A stretch of 64,000 nt of DNA from Tepidibacter hydrothermalis (GTDB taxonomy: Bacteria; Bacillota; Clostridia; Peptostreptococcales; Peptostreptococcaceae): positions 1,240,001 through 1,304,000 of the forward strand of contig NZ_CP120733.1 in the NCBI RefSeq assembly GCF_029542625.1, written 5' to 3'. Every line of letters begins with the position of its first letter. The stretch's first letter is position 1. The translations under genes and the position numbers were made by a program. Below, one piece after another: positions 1-8,494 of the stretch. Below the pieces are notes generated by a model. The model was not told where the DNA came from, did no database searches, and saw only the letters and a program-made list of their open reading frames with translations.

Positions 1-398
1 CTTCCGATGTCAAGTTCTTCTCCGTCTTTTATAACATGACATTTAAATTCTGTATTTACTTGTTCTTTTAAGAATATACTAGCAGCCTTAGTACAGTAGA
101 CTTCTATATTAGGATTTATCTCTAGTATGTACTTTAAAGATCCAGAGTGATCTGGTTCAGTGTGATTTATTATTACGTAATCTATGTCTTTAATATCAGT
201 CAATTTAGATAATTTTTCAAGATATTCATCTTTAAAATTTGCTTTAACAGTATCTATCAATACTTTTTTCTCGTCATCTATAAAGTATGAATTATAAGTG
301 CTTCCAAACTCTGTCTTCATTATAATATCGAAGACTTCAAGACCTGGGTCTAATACTCCTGTCCAATGAATGTTATTTTTTATTTTAAATGATTCCAT
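1..398 (-). CDS. Flavodiiron protein (A-type flavoprotein), N-terminal part
   Basis: The reverse strand is open from an ATG at 398 to the window edge, so the 3' part lies outside. The protein begins MESFKIKNNIHWTGVLDPGL and carries the flavodiiron metal motif H-x-E-x-D-H at residues 79-84 (NHTEPDH), in a metallo-beta-lactamase fold. A GGGAGG ribosome site lies just upstream (rev. 411-416). Members of this family reduce O2 or NO to water or N2O at a non-haem di-iron centre, taking electrons from rubredoxin or a fused partner, and protect anaerobes from oxygen or nitric oxide in the cytoplasm. The flavodoxin domain expected at the C-terminus is not visible here, so fusion to rubredoxin or a flavin reductase cannot be judged. 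It is transcribed away from the next genes; the gap 399-667 is AT-rich and must hold both divergent promoters. Confidence 0.9.
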   Translation of the reverse strand, partial: MESFKIKNNIHWTGVLDPGLEVFDIIMKTEFGSTYNSYFIDDEKKVLIDTVKANFKDEYLEKLSKLTDIKDIDYVIINHTEPDHSGSLKYILEINPNIEVYCTKAASIFLKEQVNTEFKCHVIKDGEELDIG

Positions 399-667
399 TT
401 ATAAAATACCTCCCAAATTTATTATATTGACTATATACCCGTACAATATTAATTTAATCATAAAATATGGATAAAGTAAAACTTACTTTGACTGAATTTT
501 TAGATTTTGTATAAATTCTAGATTAAAATTTACTATATAAGTTAATTATTAAAATAATATAGGAATAATATTCATATAATTAAATATAAGATTATTACAT
601 AGGTGATACAGAGTTATTTATTTGAAGGTAAATTAAAAAGTTAATGTATATTAGGGAGGGGTTATTT

Positions 668-961
668 ATGATTAGGAAAAATAAGTTTAAAAGAAATTTA
701 AGAAGAAATAGGTTTAAAAAAACAGGATTTAACAAAAATACAAATAGAGTTAATAAACTTTTGATACAGTTTGTAATTTCATGTATAATTGTCTTATTGG
801 CTTTTGGGACAAAATTAAATATATATAACAGTCAGAGATATACAAATCAGCTTAAAACAGTCTTGGAATATAACGTAGACTTTAAAGAATATTCAAATGT
901 ATTACACAAAAAAGTGACGGAGGTATTGAAAATATATGACCAAAAAGGTGAACTTGAATGA
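668..961 (+). CDS. Small single-pass membrane protein, possible SpoIVFA-like remnant
   Basis: Product of 97 residues. I chose the ATG at 668 because AGGGAGGGG (653-661) sits at correct spacing; an in-frame ATG at 644 has no such site. The first 35 residues are very basic (MIRKNKFKRNLRRNRFKKTG), followed by one hydrophobic segment near residues 35-52 (LLIQFVISCIIVLLAFG) and an acidic-basic tail of about 45 residues. The 3' end overlaps the next gene by 26 nt, so the two are translationally linked. In many Clostridia the genes before this radical SAM pair are spoIVFA and spoIVFB; the basic N-terminus plus one membrane span resembles the start of SpoIVFA, but the M23-like peptidase domain and any spoIVFB are absent. 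That link is an inference from context. Function is unknown. Confidence 0.7.
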   Translation: MIRKNKFKRNLRRNRFKKTGFNKNTNRVNKLLIQFVISCIIVLLAFGTKLNIYNSQRYTNQLKTVLEYNVDFKEYSNVLHKKVTEVLKIYDQKGELE

Positions 962-2786
962 TATTTTAATGAAGGTTGAAAAGCCTGCAAGATATCTAGG
1001 AAATGAAATAAATGCTTATCATAAGGATACATCAAATGAAGATTTAATTAGATTTGGTTTTTCTTTTCCAGATGTATATGAAGTGGGAATGAGTCATTTA
1101 GGACTTCAAATATTATATGGAGTTTTAAATGAGAGAGAAGATATTTTATGTGAAAGAATATTTTCTCCAGGTATTGATATGGAAGAAAAAATGAGAGAAA
1201 ATAACATTCCAATGTTTGGATTGGAATCAAGAGAAAGTATTACTAACTTTGATTTTCTAGCATTTACGCTACAATATGAGCTTTCTTATACAAATATATT
1301 AAATATATTAGATTTAGCTAAGGTTGAAATTTTAGCTAAAGACAGAAAAAGAAATGATCCTTTTATATTAGTTGGAGGACCGTGTGCTTATAATAGTGAA
1401 CCTTTAGCAGATTTTGTTGATATTGTTTCTCTTGGAGAAGGAGAAGAAGTTTTATTAGAAGTAGTAGATAGATATAAGATGTGGAAGAATACAGATAAAT
1501 CTAGAGAAGAATTCTTATATGATTTAGCTAAAAATGTAGATGGGATATATATTCCTTCTTTATATGAGGTTGAATACAATGAGGATAATACAGTAAAAAG
1601 TGTTACTCCATCAAAAGATGATATACCTAAAAAAATTCAAAAGAGAATAATAAAGAATTTAGATGAGTGCTTTTTCCCAGAAAAAATAGTAGTTCCTTAT
1701 ATAAATATAGTGCACAATAGAATAATGCTTGAGTTATTTAGAGGATGTACAAGAGGATGTAGATTCTGTCAAGCGGGTATGATATACAGACCTATAAGGG
1801 AGAGAAGTGTAGATAGATTAAAAGATATTGCTAAGAAACTAGTTGAAAGTACTGGACATGAAGAGATGTCTTTAGCGTCTTTAAGTACTAGTGATTATTC
1901 AAATCTTGGAGCGATAACAGATCATTTAATTGAAGAGTATTCTAAAAAACAAAGAGTAGCTCTATCTCTTCCATCTTTAAGACTGGATAACTTCTCTTTA
2001 GAACTTGCACATAAGGTTCAAGAGGTTAGAAAGAGTGGATTAACATTTGCACCAGAAGCTGGAACTCAAAGACTTAGAGATGTTATAAATAAGGGAATTA
2101 CTGAATTTGATCTTGAAAATGCAACTAGAAAAGCATTTGGAAAAGGATGGAATAGTGTAAAGCTTTACTTTATGATAGGACTTCCTACAGAAAAGTATGA
2201 TGATTTAGATGGAATAAAGGATCTTGCTTATAAGGTAATAGATATATACAGAGATGTTCATGAAGGAAAGTTAACTAGAAACTTTGGTGTTACAGTTAGT
2301 ACATCTACATTTGTTCCAAAACCATTTACTCCATTCCAATGGCATGGACAAGATACTCAAGATGAAATTAGAGAAAAACAAATACATTTAACTAAAAAAT
2401 TAAAAAATAGAAATATTAAGTATAACTACCATGATAGTAAAACAAGCTTGTTAGAGGCTGTAATGGCAAGAGGAGATAGAAGAATAGGTCAGGTTATTTA
2501 TGATGCATATAAAAAAGGATGTAAGTTTGATGGATGGGGTGAGCACTTCAAATTTGATTTATGGGTAGAGGCTTTTGAAGAGAACAATATCGATATGGCT
2601 TTTTATGCTAACAGACATAGAGAGTATGATGAAGTATTCCCTTGGGATCATATAGATGTAGGTGTTAGTAAGAAGTTCTTAGAAAGAGAAAATGAACTTT
2701 CAAAAACTGAAACTTTAACTCCTGATTGTAGACATAAATGTAATGCTTGTGGTATAAATACTGACTTAGCAAGGGGGTTATGCTAA
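936..2786 (+). CDS. B12-binding-type radical SAM protein, TIGR03960 family
   Basis: A 616-residue protein starting at ATG 936 after CGGAGG (918-923). The radical SAM cluster motif CxxxCxxC is at Cys271, Cys275 and Cys278 (RGCTRGCRFCQAG), followed by a long barrel and a Cys-rich C-terminus (PDCRHKCNACGIN). The N-terminal 200 residues match the cobalamin-binding-like domain of this family (LGEGEEVLLEVVDRY region). The family is nearly always encoded beside a DUF2344 gene and often RNase G and rplU, exactly as here. The reaction is not established; co-occurrence with RNase G and ribosomal proteins suggests RNA or ribosome modification, which is inference. The family assignment is firm, the substrate is not. 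Confidence 0.9.
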   Translation: MTKKVNLNDILMKVEKPARYLGNEINAYHKDTSNEDLIRFGFSFPDVYEVGMSHLGLQILYGVLNEREDILCERIFSPGIDMEEKMRENNIPMFGLESRESITNFDFLAFTLQYELSYTNILNILDLAKVEILAKDRKRNDPFILVGGPCAYNSEPLADFVDIVSLGEGEEVLLEVVDRYKMWKNTDKSREEFLYDLAKNVDGIYIPSLYEVEYNEDNTVKSVTPSKDDIPKKIQKRIIKNLDECFFPEKIVVPYINIVHNRIMLELFRGCTRGCRFCQAGMIYRPIRERSVDRLKDIAKKLVESTGHEEMSLASLSTSDYSNLGAITDHLIEEYSKKQRVALSLPSLRLDNFSLELAHKVQEVRKSGLTFAPEAGTQRLRDVINKGITEFDLENATRKAFGKGWNSVKLYFMIGLPTEKYDDLDGIKDLAYKVIDIYRDVHEGKLTRNFGVTVSTSTFVPKPFTPFQWHGQDTQDEIREKQIHLTKKLKNRNIKYNYHDSKTSLLEAVMARGDRRIGQVIYDAYKKGCKFDGWGEHFKFDLWVEAFEENNIDMAFYANRHREYDEVFPWDHIDVGVSKKFLERENELSKTETLTPDCRHKCNACGINTDLARGLC

Positions 2787-3484
2787 TGAATGTTATAAGA
2801 TGTAAGTTTACTAAAGAAAAAGATATGATATATATATCTCATCTAGACCTTCAAAGACTTTTACAAAGAATTTTAAGAAAAGCTGGAATCAAGGTAGCTT
2901 ATTCTCAGGGATTCAATCCTCATCCAAAGATCTCATTTGGACAGGCACTATCTTTAGGTGTTATAAGTTATGGAGAGTACATCGATGTTGAACTTGAGGA
3001 TATAATTGAGGCAGAGGAATTTATGACTAGAGTAAATAATGCTCTTCCGGATGGAATAAAAATTCAAAAGGCAAAGTTCATAGACAAGACTACTACTAAG
3101 TCACTTAGTTCATCTATAAGCCATGGCTCATACTTAATAAGCATGAATATAAATTCTGATATAGAAGTTGAAGATATAAAAACAAAAGTTGATGAATTCA
3201 TGAAGCTTGATGAAATAATAAATATAAAAAAGAACAAAAAAGGGAAATTAAAAGAAGTAAACATAAGACCGTTAATAAAAACAGTAAAAGTGGTATCTTT
3301 AGAAGAAAACATACTTACTTTAAATATGTTAGTTTCAACTGGATCTAGTGCAAACTTAAATCCAAGTGTTTTACTAGATAAGTTAAATGGATTTTCTGAT
3401 ATAGGTATAGACCTTGAAAATCTTAAAATAATTAGAAATGATTTATATATAGAAGAGAATAATAAACTTTTAGCACCTATGTAG
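2786..3484 (+). CDS. DUF2344 / TIGR03936 radical-SAM-linked protein
   Basis: About 232 residues. Two in-frame ATGs exist at 2780 and 2786; the AAGGGGG site (about 2770-2776) is too close to the first, and family members begin with a sequence like MNVIRCKFTKEKDMIYISH, so 2786 is preferred. It overlaps the stop of the radical SAM gene in a TAATG junction, which implies translational coupling. The N-terminal SHLDLQRLLQRILRKAG and GFNPHPKISFGQALSLGV segments are the conserved signature. It is thought to be a dedicated partner of the radical SAM protein; in some bacteria the two are fused. No catalytic function is known to me. Confidence 0.88.
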   Translation: MNVIRCKFTKEKDMIYISHLDLQRLLQRILRKAGIKVAYSQGFNPHPKISFGQALSLGVISYGEYIDVELEDIIEAEEFMTRVNNALPDGIKIQKAKFIDKTTTKSLSSSISHGSYLISMNINSDIEVEDIKTKVDEFMKLDEIINIKKNKKGKLKEVNIRPLIKTVKVVSLEENILTLNMLVSTGSSANLNPSVLLDKLNGFSDIGIDLENLKIIRNDLYIEENNKLLAPM

Positions 3485-3495
3485 GATGTGATTTA

Positions 3496-4896
3496 ATGAA
3501 AAGATTATTAGTAGATATAGGTCTATATCAATCTAAGGTTGCTTATGTTGAGGATGATAAAATAGTTGATTTATTCATTCAAGATAAGATGGATGAGAAA
3601 CTACAAGGGAATATCTATAGAGGGATAGTAAAAAATGTGCTTCTTGGAATGGAAGCTGCATTTGTAGATATAGGAATTGATAAAAATGCGTATCTAAAGC
3701 TTTCTAAAGGTCATAATATAAAAACAGGACAAGAAGTGCTTGTTCAAGTTAACAAAGAAGCAATAAATGATAAAGGACCTAAAATCACTCAAGAAATAAG
3801 TATACCTGGCAGATACTTGGTATTAATGCCTACTAGAGATGATATAGCTATATCAAATAAGATAAAAGATAAAGAAGAAATAAAGAGAATCAAATCCATA
3901 ATAGAAGAAATAGATATTAAGGGTATGGGACTTATAATAAGAACTGATGCTATAGATAAAGAAAAAATAGACTTTGAAAATGATATAAATCAAACTTTAA
4001 AAACATGGAACGAAATTCAAACCAGTAATAAATTAGGTATGGGTTCAAAGGCTTTGTATAAGGATTTAGACATAACACTAAAGGTTATACGAGATGTTTT
4101 TACAAGTGATTTTGAAAAGATAATTGTAAATAACAAACAAGAATATGAAAAAATAGTTGATGTTTTAACTAAAATAGATAAGTCATTTAAAAATAAAGTT
4201 GAACACTTTGATGAAGGACTTGACTTGTTTGATTATTACAAAGTAAAAAAAGATTTAAAGACAGCTTTAAATAGGAAGGTATGGCTAAAAAATGGTGCTT
4301 ATATAATAATAGATAAGACAGAAGCCATGACTGTTATAGATGTAAATACAGGAAAGTTTACAGGTAAATTAGGGCTTGATGAAACTGTATTTAAAACAAA
4401 CTTAGAGGCGTGTAAAGAAATAGCTAGGCAAATAAGGCTTAGAAATGTAGCAGGAATTATAATTATAGATTTTATAGATATGAAAAAAGATAATTATAAA
4501 CAACAGATTTTAAAAAAGCTTCAAATATATTTAAATAAAGACAAAACAAAAGCAAGAGTACTAGGAATGACAAATTTAGGACTTGTAGAAGTTGTTAGGA
4601 AAAAATCTAATGATACACTAGATAAGTACTTTAAAACAGAATGTATTTATTGTAGTGGACAAGGTAGTTTGAAATCTAAGAACAAAATACTAAATGATAT
4701 AGAAAAGGAAATAATAAGAATTAAAAAACATACAAATCTTGAAAAAGTTATGTTTAAAGCTTCGAATCATATATTTAATTTAGTAAAAGAAGATGATTTT
4801 AAATATGTAAAAGAAATATCTAAATATTATGATATTAACATTGAATTTTCAGAGGATAAGGATTTGACTCCAAACAAGATAATAACTATATATTAA
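3496..4896 (+). CDS. rng: Ribonuclease G/E family endoribonuclease
   Basis: A 466-residue protein of RNase G length, without the long C-terminal scaffold of RNase E. It has an S1-like RNA-binding region near residues 35-105, a DNase-I-like catalytic region with the metal-binding aspartates at D282 (VIDVNTGKFTG) and D325 (IIIIDFIDM), 43 residues apart as in the enterobacterial enzyme, and the zinc-link CxxC at Cys383/Cys386 (CIYCSGQG). The family cuts single-stranded AU-rich RNA in the cytoplasm and matures rRNA and mRNA. It follows the DUF2344 gene by 11 nt and is probably the last gene of that operon; the next promoter lies at 4910-4938. Confidence 0.93.
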   Translation: MKRLLVDIGLYQSKVAYVEDDKIVDLFIQDKMDEKLQGNIYRGIVKNVLLGMEAAFVDIGIDKNAYLKLSKGHNIKTGQEVLVQVNKEAINDKGPKITQEISIPGRYLVLMPTRDDIAISNKIKDKEEIKRIKSIIEEIDIKGMGLIIRTDAIDKEKIDFENDINQTLKTWNEIQTSNKLGMGSKALYKDLDITLKVIRDVFTSDFEKIIVNNKQEYEKIVDVLTKIDKSFKNKVEHFDEGLDLFDYYKVKKDLKTALNRKVWLKNGAYIIIDKTEAMTVIDVNTGKFTGKLGLDETVFKTNLEACKEIARQIRLRNVAGIIIIDFIDMKKDNYKQQILKKLQIYLNKDKTKARVLGMTNLGLVEVVRKKSNDTLDKYFKTECIYCSGQGSLKSKNKILNDIEKEIIRIKKHTNLEKVMFKASNHIFNLVKEDDFKYVKEISKYYDINIEFSEDKDLTPNKIITIY

Positions 4897-4909
4897 AGTA
4901 AATATTTTC

Positions 4910-4938
4910 TTGACAACAAATCAAAACTTTGATAATAT
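4910..4938 (+). promoter_or_regulatory. Sigma-A type promoter of the rplU operon
   Basis: TTGACA at 4910-4915 and TAATAT at 4933-4938 are separated by 17 nt. The position just after the rng stop and before the L21 leader fits a promoter for the ribosomal protein operon. Transcription start not mapped. Confidence 0.65.
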
Positions 4939-4944
4939 TTATAT

Positions 4945-5022
4945 CTGTAGTAAGTAGCCGCACAATCCGGGTTACAAAATCCTAATTAGGTACCTAGAAT
5001 TGGCGAGACTGGTTTGAGGAGG
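4945..5022 (+). ncRNA. Probable ribosomal protein L21 leader (autoregulatory mRNA element)
   Basis: Between the promoter and the rplU ribosome site lies a more GC-rich, structured stretch with segments such as GTAGCCGCAC, CCGGGTTAC and GGCGAGACTGG. It resembles the L21 leader family of Firmicutes in position and in the GGCGAG.CTGG element close to the ribosome site. In that family, L21 is thought to bind the leader and repress its own operon. I recognised it by context and partial motif memory, not by a covariance search. Confidence 0.55.
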
Positions 5023-5031
5023 TGTAACATA

Positions 5032-5343
5032 ATGTACGCAATAGTAGAGACAGGTGGAAAGCAATACAGAGTTTCTGAGGGAGACGTATTATTCGTTGAA
5101 AAATTAGAAGCTAATGCAGGAGATGTTGTTACTTTAGACAAGGTATTAGTTTGTTCTAAAGACGGAAATCTTGTAGTAGGAAACCCAGTAGTTGATGGAG
5201 CTAAAGTTGAGGCTAAAGTTTTAGAGCAAGGAAAATCTAAAAAAGTTGTAGTTTTCAAATACAAGCCGAAAAAAGACTACAGAAGAAAGCAAGGACATCG
5301 TCAACCTTACACTAAGATAGTTATAGAAAAGATAAACGCTTAA
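5032..5343 (+). CDS. rplU: 50S ribosomal protein L21
   Basis: A 103-residue protein beginning [18 protein letters not shown], the universal L21 start. The ATG at 5032 is preferred over 5014 because GAGGAGGTG (5017-5025) precedes it. The [19 protein letters not shown] segment near the C-terminus is the rRNA-binding signature. L21 binds 23S rRNA in the large subunit. It leads the conserved rplU-prp-rpmA operon and is probably regulated by the leader upstream. Confidence 0.98.
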   Translation: MYAIVETGGKQYRVSEGDVLFVEKLEANAGDVVTLDKVLVCSKDGNLVVGNPVVDGAKVEAKVLEQGKSKKVVVFKYKPKKDYRRKQGHRQPYTKIVIEKINA

Positions 5344-5347
5344 TTCT

Positions 5348-5680
5348 ATGATTAAAATTGTGATAAGAAGAGATTTTAAAAGTGATATAGTTGAATTTAA
5401 TGTAAAAGGTCATGCAGGTTTTGCAGAACATGGACAAGATATTGTCTGTGCAGCAGTTTCAGTATTGACTCAAACAGCACTAATTGGAATACATGAATAT
5501 GCGAAAGTAGAGTCAAAGTATCAAATTAGTGATGGAAATCTTAAATGCAAAATACCTTTTAATATTTCGGATGATAAAAGAAACATAATTAATCCTATAC
5601 TTGAGACTATGGTATTAGGACTTAAAAATATAAAAGAAGAATACTCTTCTTATATAAAAATTAAAGAAGAGGAGGTGTAA
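5348..5680 (+). CDS. prp: Prp cysteine protease that trims ribosomal protein L27 (YsxB)
   Basis: A 110-residue protein, 4 nt after rplU. It has the Prp dyad His22 ([10 protein letters not shown]) and Cys34 (DIVCAAVS). In Firmicutes Prp removes the N-terminal extension of L27 before or during 50S assembly. The adjacent rpmA does encode such an extension, so enzyme and substrate are both present. Annotated in older genomes as DUF464. Confidence 0.93.
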   Translation: MIKIVIRRDFKSDIVEFNVKGHAGFAEHGQDIVCAAVSVLTQTALIGIHEYAKVESKYQISDGNLKCKIPFNISDDKRNIINPILETMVLGLKNIKEEYSSYIKIKEEEV

Positions 5681-5685
5681 TTATG

Positions 5686-5976
5686 ATGTTAAAAATGAAC
5701 CTTCAGTTATTTGCCAGTAAAAAAGGAGTTGGTTCTTCTAAGAACGGACGTGACTCTATATCAAAAAGACTTGGAGTTAAGAGATATGACGGACAAGTTG
5801 TTACTGCTGGAAGTATAATAGTTAGACAAAGAGGAACTAAAATTCACCCAGGAACTAATGTAGGAAAAGGCGGAGACGATACATTATTTGCTAAGGTTGA
5901 TGGAGTAGTTAAGTTCGAAAGAAAAGATAAAAAAAGAAAGCAAGTTAGCATATATCCAGTTGCTGCTGCTGAATAA
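5686..5976 (+). CDS. rpmA: 50S ribosomal protein L27 with cleavable N-terminal extension
   Basis: About 96 residues. Tandem ATGs at 5683 and 5686; the second has better spacing to GGAGGTG (5671-5677) and gives [16 protein letters not shown], which lines up with other Firmicute L27s. The LQLFA/S segment is the Prp cleavage site: the mature protein would begin [14 protein letters not shown], whose flexible end reaches the peptidyl transferase centre. Followed by a strong terminator. Confidence 0.97.
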   Translation: MLKMNLQLFASKKGVGSSKNGRDSISKRLGVKRYDGQVVTAGSIIVRQRGTKIHPGTNVGKGGDDTLFAKVDGVVKFERKDKKRKQVSIYPVAAAE

Positions 5977-5978
5977 TC

Positions 5979-6012
5979 AAAAAGGAGTGTTTTTAAACAC
6001 TCCTTTTTATAA
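5979..6012 (+). terminator. Intrinsic terminator after rpmA
   Basis: Perfect stem AAAAAGGAGTGTTT (5979-5992) pairing with AAACACTCCTTTTT (5995-6008), ending in a T-run. It closes the rplU-prp-rpmA transcript. Confidence 0.9.
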
Positions 6013-6062
6013 TGAGTAGGAATTTCAAAGTAGACTACCTATATATTTAAATAAAGGTTACT

Positions 6063-6158
6063 TTATCCGAAAGCTAAGAATTCTACAGCTTCTGGATTAG
6101 TTCAACTAGAAATTCAGATAGAATAAAAGCTCTATCTGAATTAAGTTTCACTTTATAA
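6063..6158 (+). repeat. Repeat family A, copy 1
   Basis: About 96 bp in the 5977-6286 gap. It starts TTATCCGAAAGCTAAG and ends GAATTAAGTTTCACTTTAT; these ends are imperfect inverted repeats. Near the 3' end a perfect 11-bp hairpin (6112-6122 with 6133-6143) has a 10-nt loop. The same ends recur at six other intergenic places in the window. The rest of the gap (6159-6270) carries AT-rich DNA before the spo0B ribosome site; no gene seen. Confidence 0.8.
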
Positions 6159-6286
6159 TGAATAGGAAATTATCAACTTCTAATATTTAGCAAGTAATTT
6201 CTGTGAGAACATCAAAGTTAAAAGAGGACTGCCCTTTCAATTAGCAGAATTAAGATAATTATAAGTTGATATGAGGAGGGCTTTAT

Positions 6287-6841
6287 TTGAAAAAAATTAA
6301 TGATTCGGATTTAGAATATTGGAATTTAATAGAGGATTTATTGAAACAGCAAAGACATGATTACTTGAATGAAATACAAATAATATTTGGATATATAAAG
6401 CTTAATAAAATAGATGAAGCTGTTGAATATATAAATAAAATTAGAAATGAAGCATCTGTTAGTTCCAAATTATCAAATTTAAGCTGCATTGAATTGTATT
6501 TGATGCTTGAAAAAAAACTAAAGAAGTGCCGAAAAGAAGGCGTTAATATAGATTTTAATATATACACTAATGCTAAAAGAGAAAACTTTAAAGATAGACA
6601 AGTATCAAAAAGCTTGATATACATGGAAAAAGCGTTAGATAAAATATTTAGTTATATGAATAATAATAACGAATTTGAAGAATATATAATTTATATTGAA
6701 GAAACATCAGAGTATTTCATATTGAAAGTTGCTCTTGAATATTTAAAAGACATTGAAAGTATAAAAAAAGAGCTTGATTCAGATCTTGTGGAAGTTATTA
6801 TTGAAGAAGATCATTTGATATATGAAATTGAGCTTGAATAA
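6287..6841 (+). CDS. spo0B: Spo0B-like sporulation phosphotransferase
   Basis: A 184-residue protein with a TTG start at 6287 after GAGGAGGG (6273-6280). The phosphoacceptor segment QQRHDYLNEIQIIFGYIKL (His24) matches the four-helix-bundle dimerisation domain of Spo0B and Spo0B-like kinases; the remainder is a degenerate ATPase-like domain without N/G boxes. In Bacillus, Spo0B passes phosphate from Spo0F to Spo0A and its gene sits between rpmA and obg, as here. Many Clostridia lack Spo0F, so what this protein relays to is uncertain. Family and synteny are seen; the role in sporulation is inferred. Confidence 0.82.
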   Translation: MKKINDSDLEYWNLIEDLLKQQRHDYLNEIQIIFGYIKLNKIDEAVEYINKIRNEASVSSKLSNLSCIELYLMLEKKLKKCRKEGVNIDFNIYTNAKRENFKDRQVSKSLIYMEKALDKIFSYMNNNNEFEEYIIYIEETSEYFILKVALEYLKDIESIKKELDSDLVEVIIEEDHLIYEIELE

Positions 6842-6853
6842 AGGGTGATAAGA

Positions 6854-8131
6854 ATGTTTATAGATAAGGCTAGGATATTCGTTAAATCTGGAAAAGGTGG
6901 AAATGGAGCTGTAGCTTTCAGAAAAGAAAAGTACGTTCCTGCTGGAGGACCTGCTGGAGGAGACGGAGGTAACGGAGGTAACGTTGTATTTGAAGTTGAC
7001 GAAGGATTAAGAACATTAATGGACTTTAGATACAAGACAAAGTACAACGCTGAAAATGGAGAAGATGGAAAAAAGAAAAGAATGCATGGTAAGTCTGTTG
7101 AAGATTTAGTTCTTAAAGTTCCTCCAGGAACTTTGATAAGAGATGAGGAGACAAATCTTATAATAGCAGATCTTAGAAAGCATGGAGACCGAGCTATAGT
7201 TGCTAAGGGTGGAGCTGGAGGACGTGGTAATACTCATTTTACAACAGCTATAAGACAAGCTCCGAGTTTTGCAGAAGCTGGGAAAGCAGCTCAAGAGAGA
7301 TGGATTATACTAGAACTTAAAATGATAGCTGATGTTGGATTAGTGGGATTCCCAAATGTAGGTAAATCTACATTTTTATCTGTTGTAACAAAAGCTAAAC
7401 CAAAAATTGCAAATTATCATTTTACTACTATAAAGCCTAATCTAGGAGTAGTTCAAACTAAATTTGGAGATTCTTTTGTTCTTGCTGATATTCCTGGACT
7501 TATAGAAGGTGCTCATGAAGGAATAGGTCTTGGTCATGCGTTTTTAAGACATGTTGAAAGAACTAAGGTTCTTATTCATATAGTAGATATATCTGGAATA
7601 GAAGGTAGAGATCCTATAGAGGATTTTGATAAAATAAATGAAGAATTAAAATTATACAATGATAAGTTAACTACTAGATCTCAAATAGTAGTTGCAAATA
7701 AAATGGATATACCTGAATCTAGAGAAAACTATGAAAAATTCAAAGAAGAAATTGAAAAAAGAGGATATAAGGTATTTGGTATGTCTGCTGCTACAAGAGA
7801 TGGTATAGATGATGTAATAAACTATGCTGCAACTATTGTAAAGGAGACAGAAGATATAGAATTGGTATCAGAAGCTGAAATGTTAAAAGAAGAGGATGTA
7901 AAGCCTAAGAAAGAAGAAATAGAGATAACTAATGAAGGCGGAGTTTTTGTAATAGAAGGAAAATCTCTTCAAAGACTTTTATACTCTGTTAACTTTGAAG
8001 ATATGGAATCAGTTCAATACTTCCAAAAGATAATGGATAAAAAAGGTGTATTCCAAAGATTAAAAAATATGGGTGCACAAGACGGAGATACAGTTAGATT
8101 ATATGACTTAGAATTTGAATACTACGAGTAA
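6854..8131 (+). CDS. obgE: GTPase ObgE/CgtA
   Basis: A 425-residue protein from ATG 6854, placed 6-7 nt after AAAGGGTG; a GTG at 6845 lies inside that site and is rejected. The N-terminal Gly-rich Obg fold (MFIDKARIFVKSGKGG, then GGPAGGDGGNGG) is followed by a G domain (GFPNVGKST, DIPGLIEGA, NKMD) and a C-terminal OCT domain (from about residue 345). Obg proteins act in 50S maturation and stress or ppGpp signalling, and in Bacillus are needed for sporulation, in line with the neighbour spo0B. Confidence 0.97.
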   Translation: MFIDKARIFVKSGKGGNGAVAFRKEKYVPAGGPAGGDGGNGGNVVFEVDEGLRTLMDFRYKTKYNAENGEDGKKKRMHGKSVEDLVLKVPPGTLIRDEETNLIIADLRKHGDRAIVAKGGAGGRGNTHFTTAIRQAPSFAEAGKAAQERWIILELKMIADVGLVGFPNVGKSTFLSVVTKAKPKIANYHFTTIKPNLGVVQTKFGDSFVLADIPGLIEGAHEGIGLGHAFLRHVERTKVLIHIVDISGIEGRDPIEDFDKINEELKLYNDKLTTRSQIVVANKMDIPESRENYEKFKEEIEKRGYKVFGMSAATRDGIDDVINYAATIVKETEDIELVSEAEMLKEEDVKPKKEEIEITNEGGVFVIEGKSLQRLLYSVNFEDMESVQYFQKIMDKKGVFQRLKNMGAQDGDTVRLYDLEFEYYE

Positions 8132-8144
8132 AATGGAGGATATT

Positions 8145-8438
8145 ATGTTAAAAGGAAAACAAAGATCTTATTTAAAAGCTATGGCGAATAAAACAAAATC
8201 TATAACTCAAATCGGTAAGGAAGGCGTTACTGAAGCGTTTTTAAAACAATTAGAAGGCGCTTTAGAAGCTAGAGAAATAGTTAAAGTTACAGTACTTGAG
8301 AATAGTGGACTTGACGCAAAGGAAACTGCAAATGAAGTAGCAAAAGCGGTAAGAGGAGAATTTGTTCAAGCGATAGGATCGAAATTCACTATATATAAGA
8401 AAAATATTGAAAATCCTAAAATAGATTTACCTAAATAA
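8145..8438 (+). CDS. yhbY: CRM-domain RNA-binding protein YhbY
   Basis: A 97-residue single-domain CRM protein. ATG 8145 follows TGGAGGATATT; an earlier in-frame ATG at 8115 overlaps obgE and lacks a ribosome site. The signature KGKQRSYLKAMANK and the GKEGVT element (here QIGKEGVTEAFLKQ) are present. YhbY binds pre-50S particles; pairing with obgE is consistent with ribosome assembly. Confidence 0.93.
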   Translation: MLKGKQRSYLKAMANKTKSITQIGKEGVTEAFLKQLEGALEAREIVKVTVLENSGLDAKETANEVAKAVRGEFVQAIGSKFTIYKKNIENPKIDLPK

Positions 8439-8450
8439 TGGAGAGTTATA

Positions 8451-8490
8451 AATAATACCCGTATTAATTTTAATTAATACGGGTATTATT
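8451..8490. terminator. Bidirectional terminator between yhbY and recX
   Basis: Long near-perfect palindrome AATAATACCCGTATTAAT (8451-8468) with its complement up to 8490, flanked by A and T tracts, between convergent genes. Confidence 0.85.
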
Positions 8491-8494
8491 ATAT

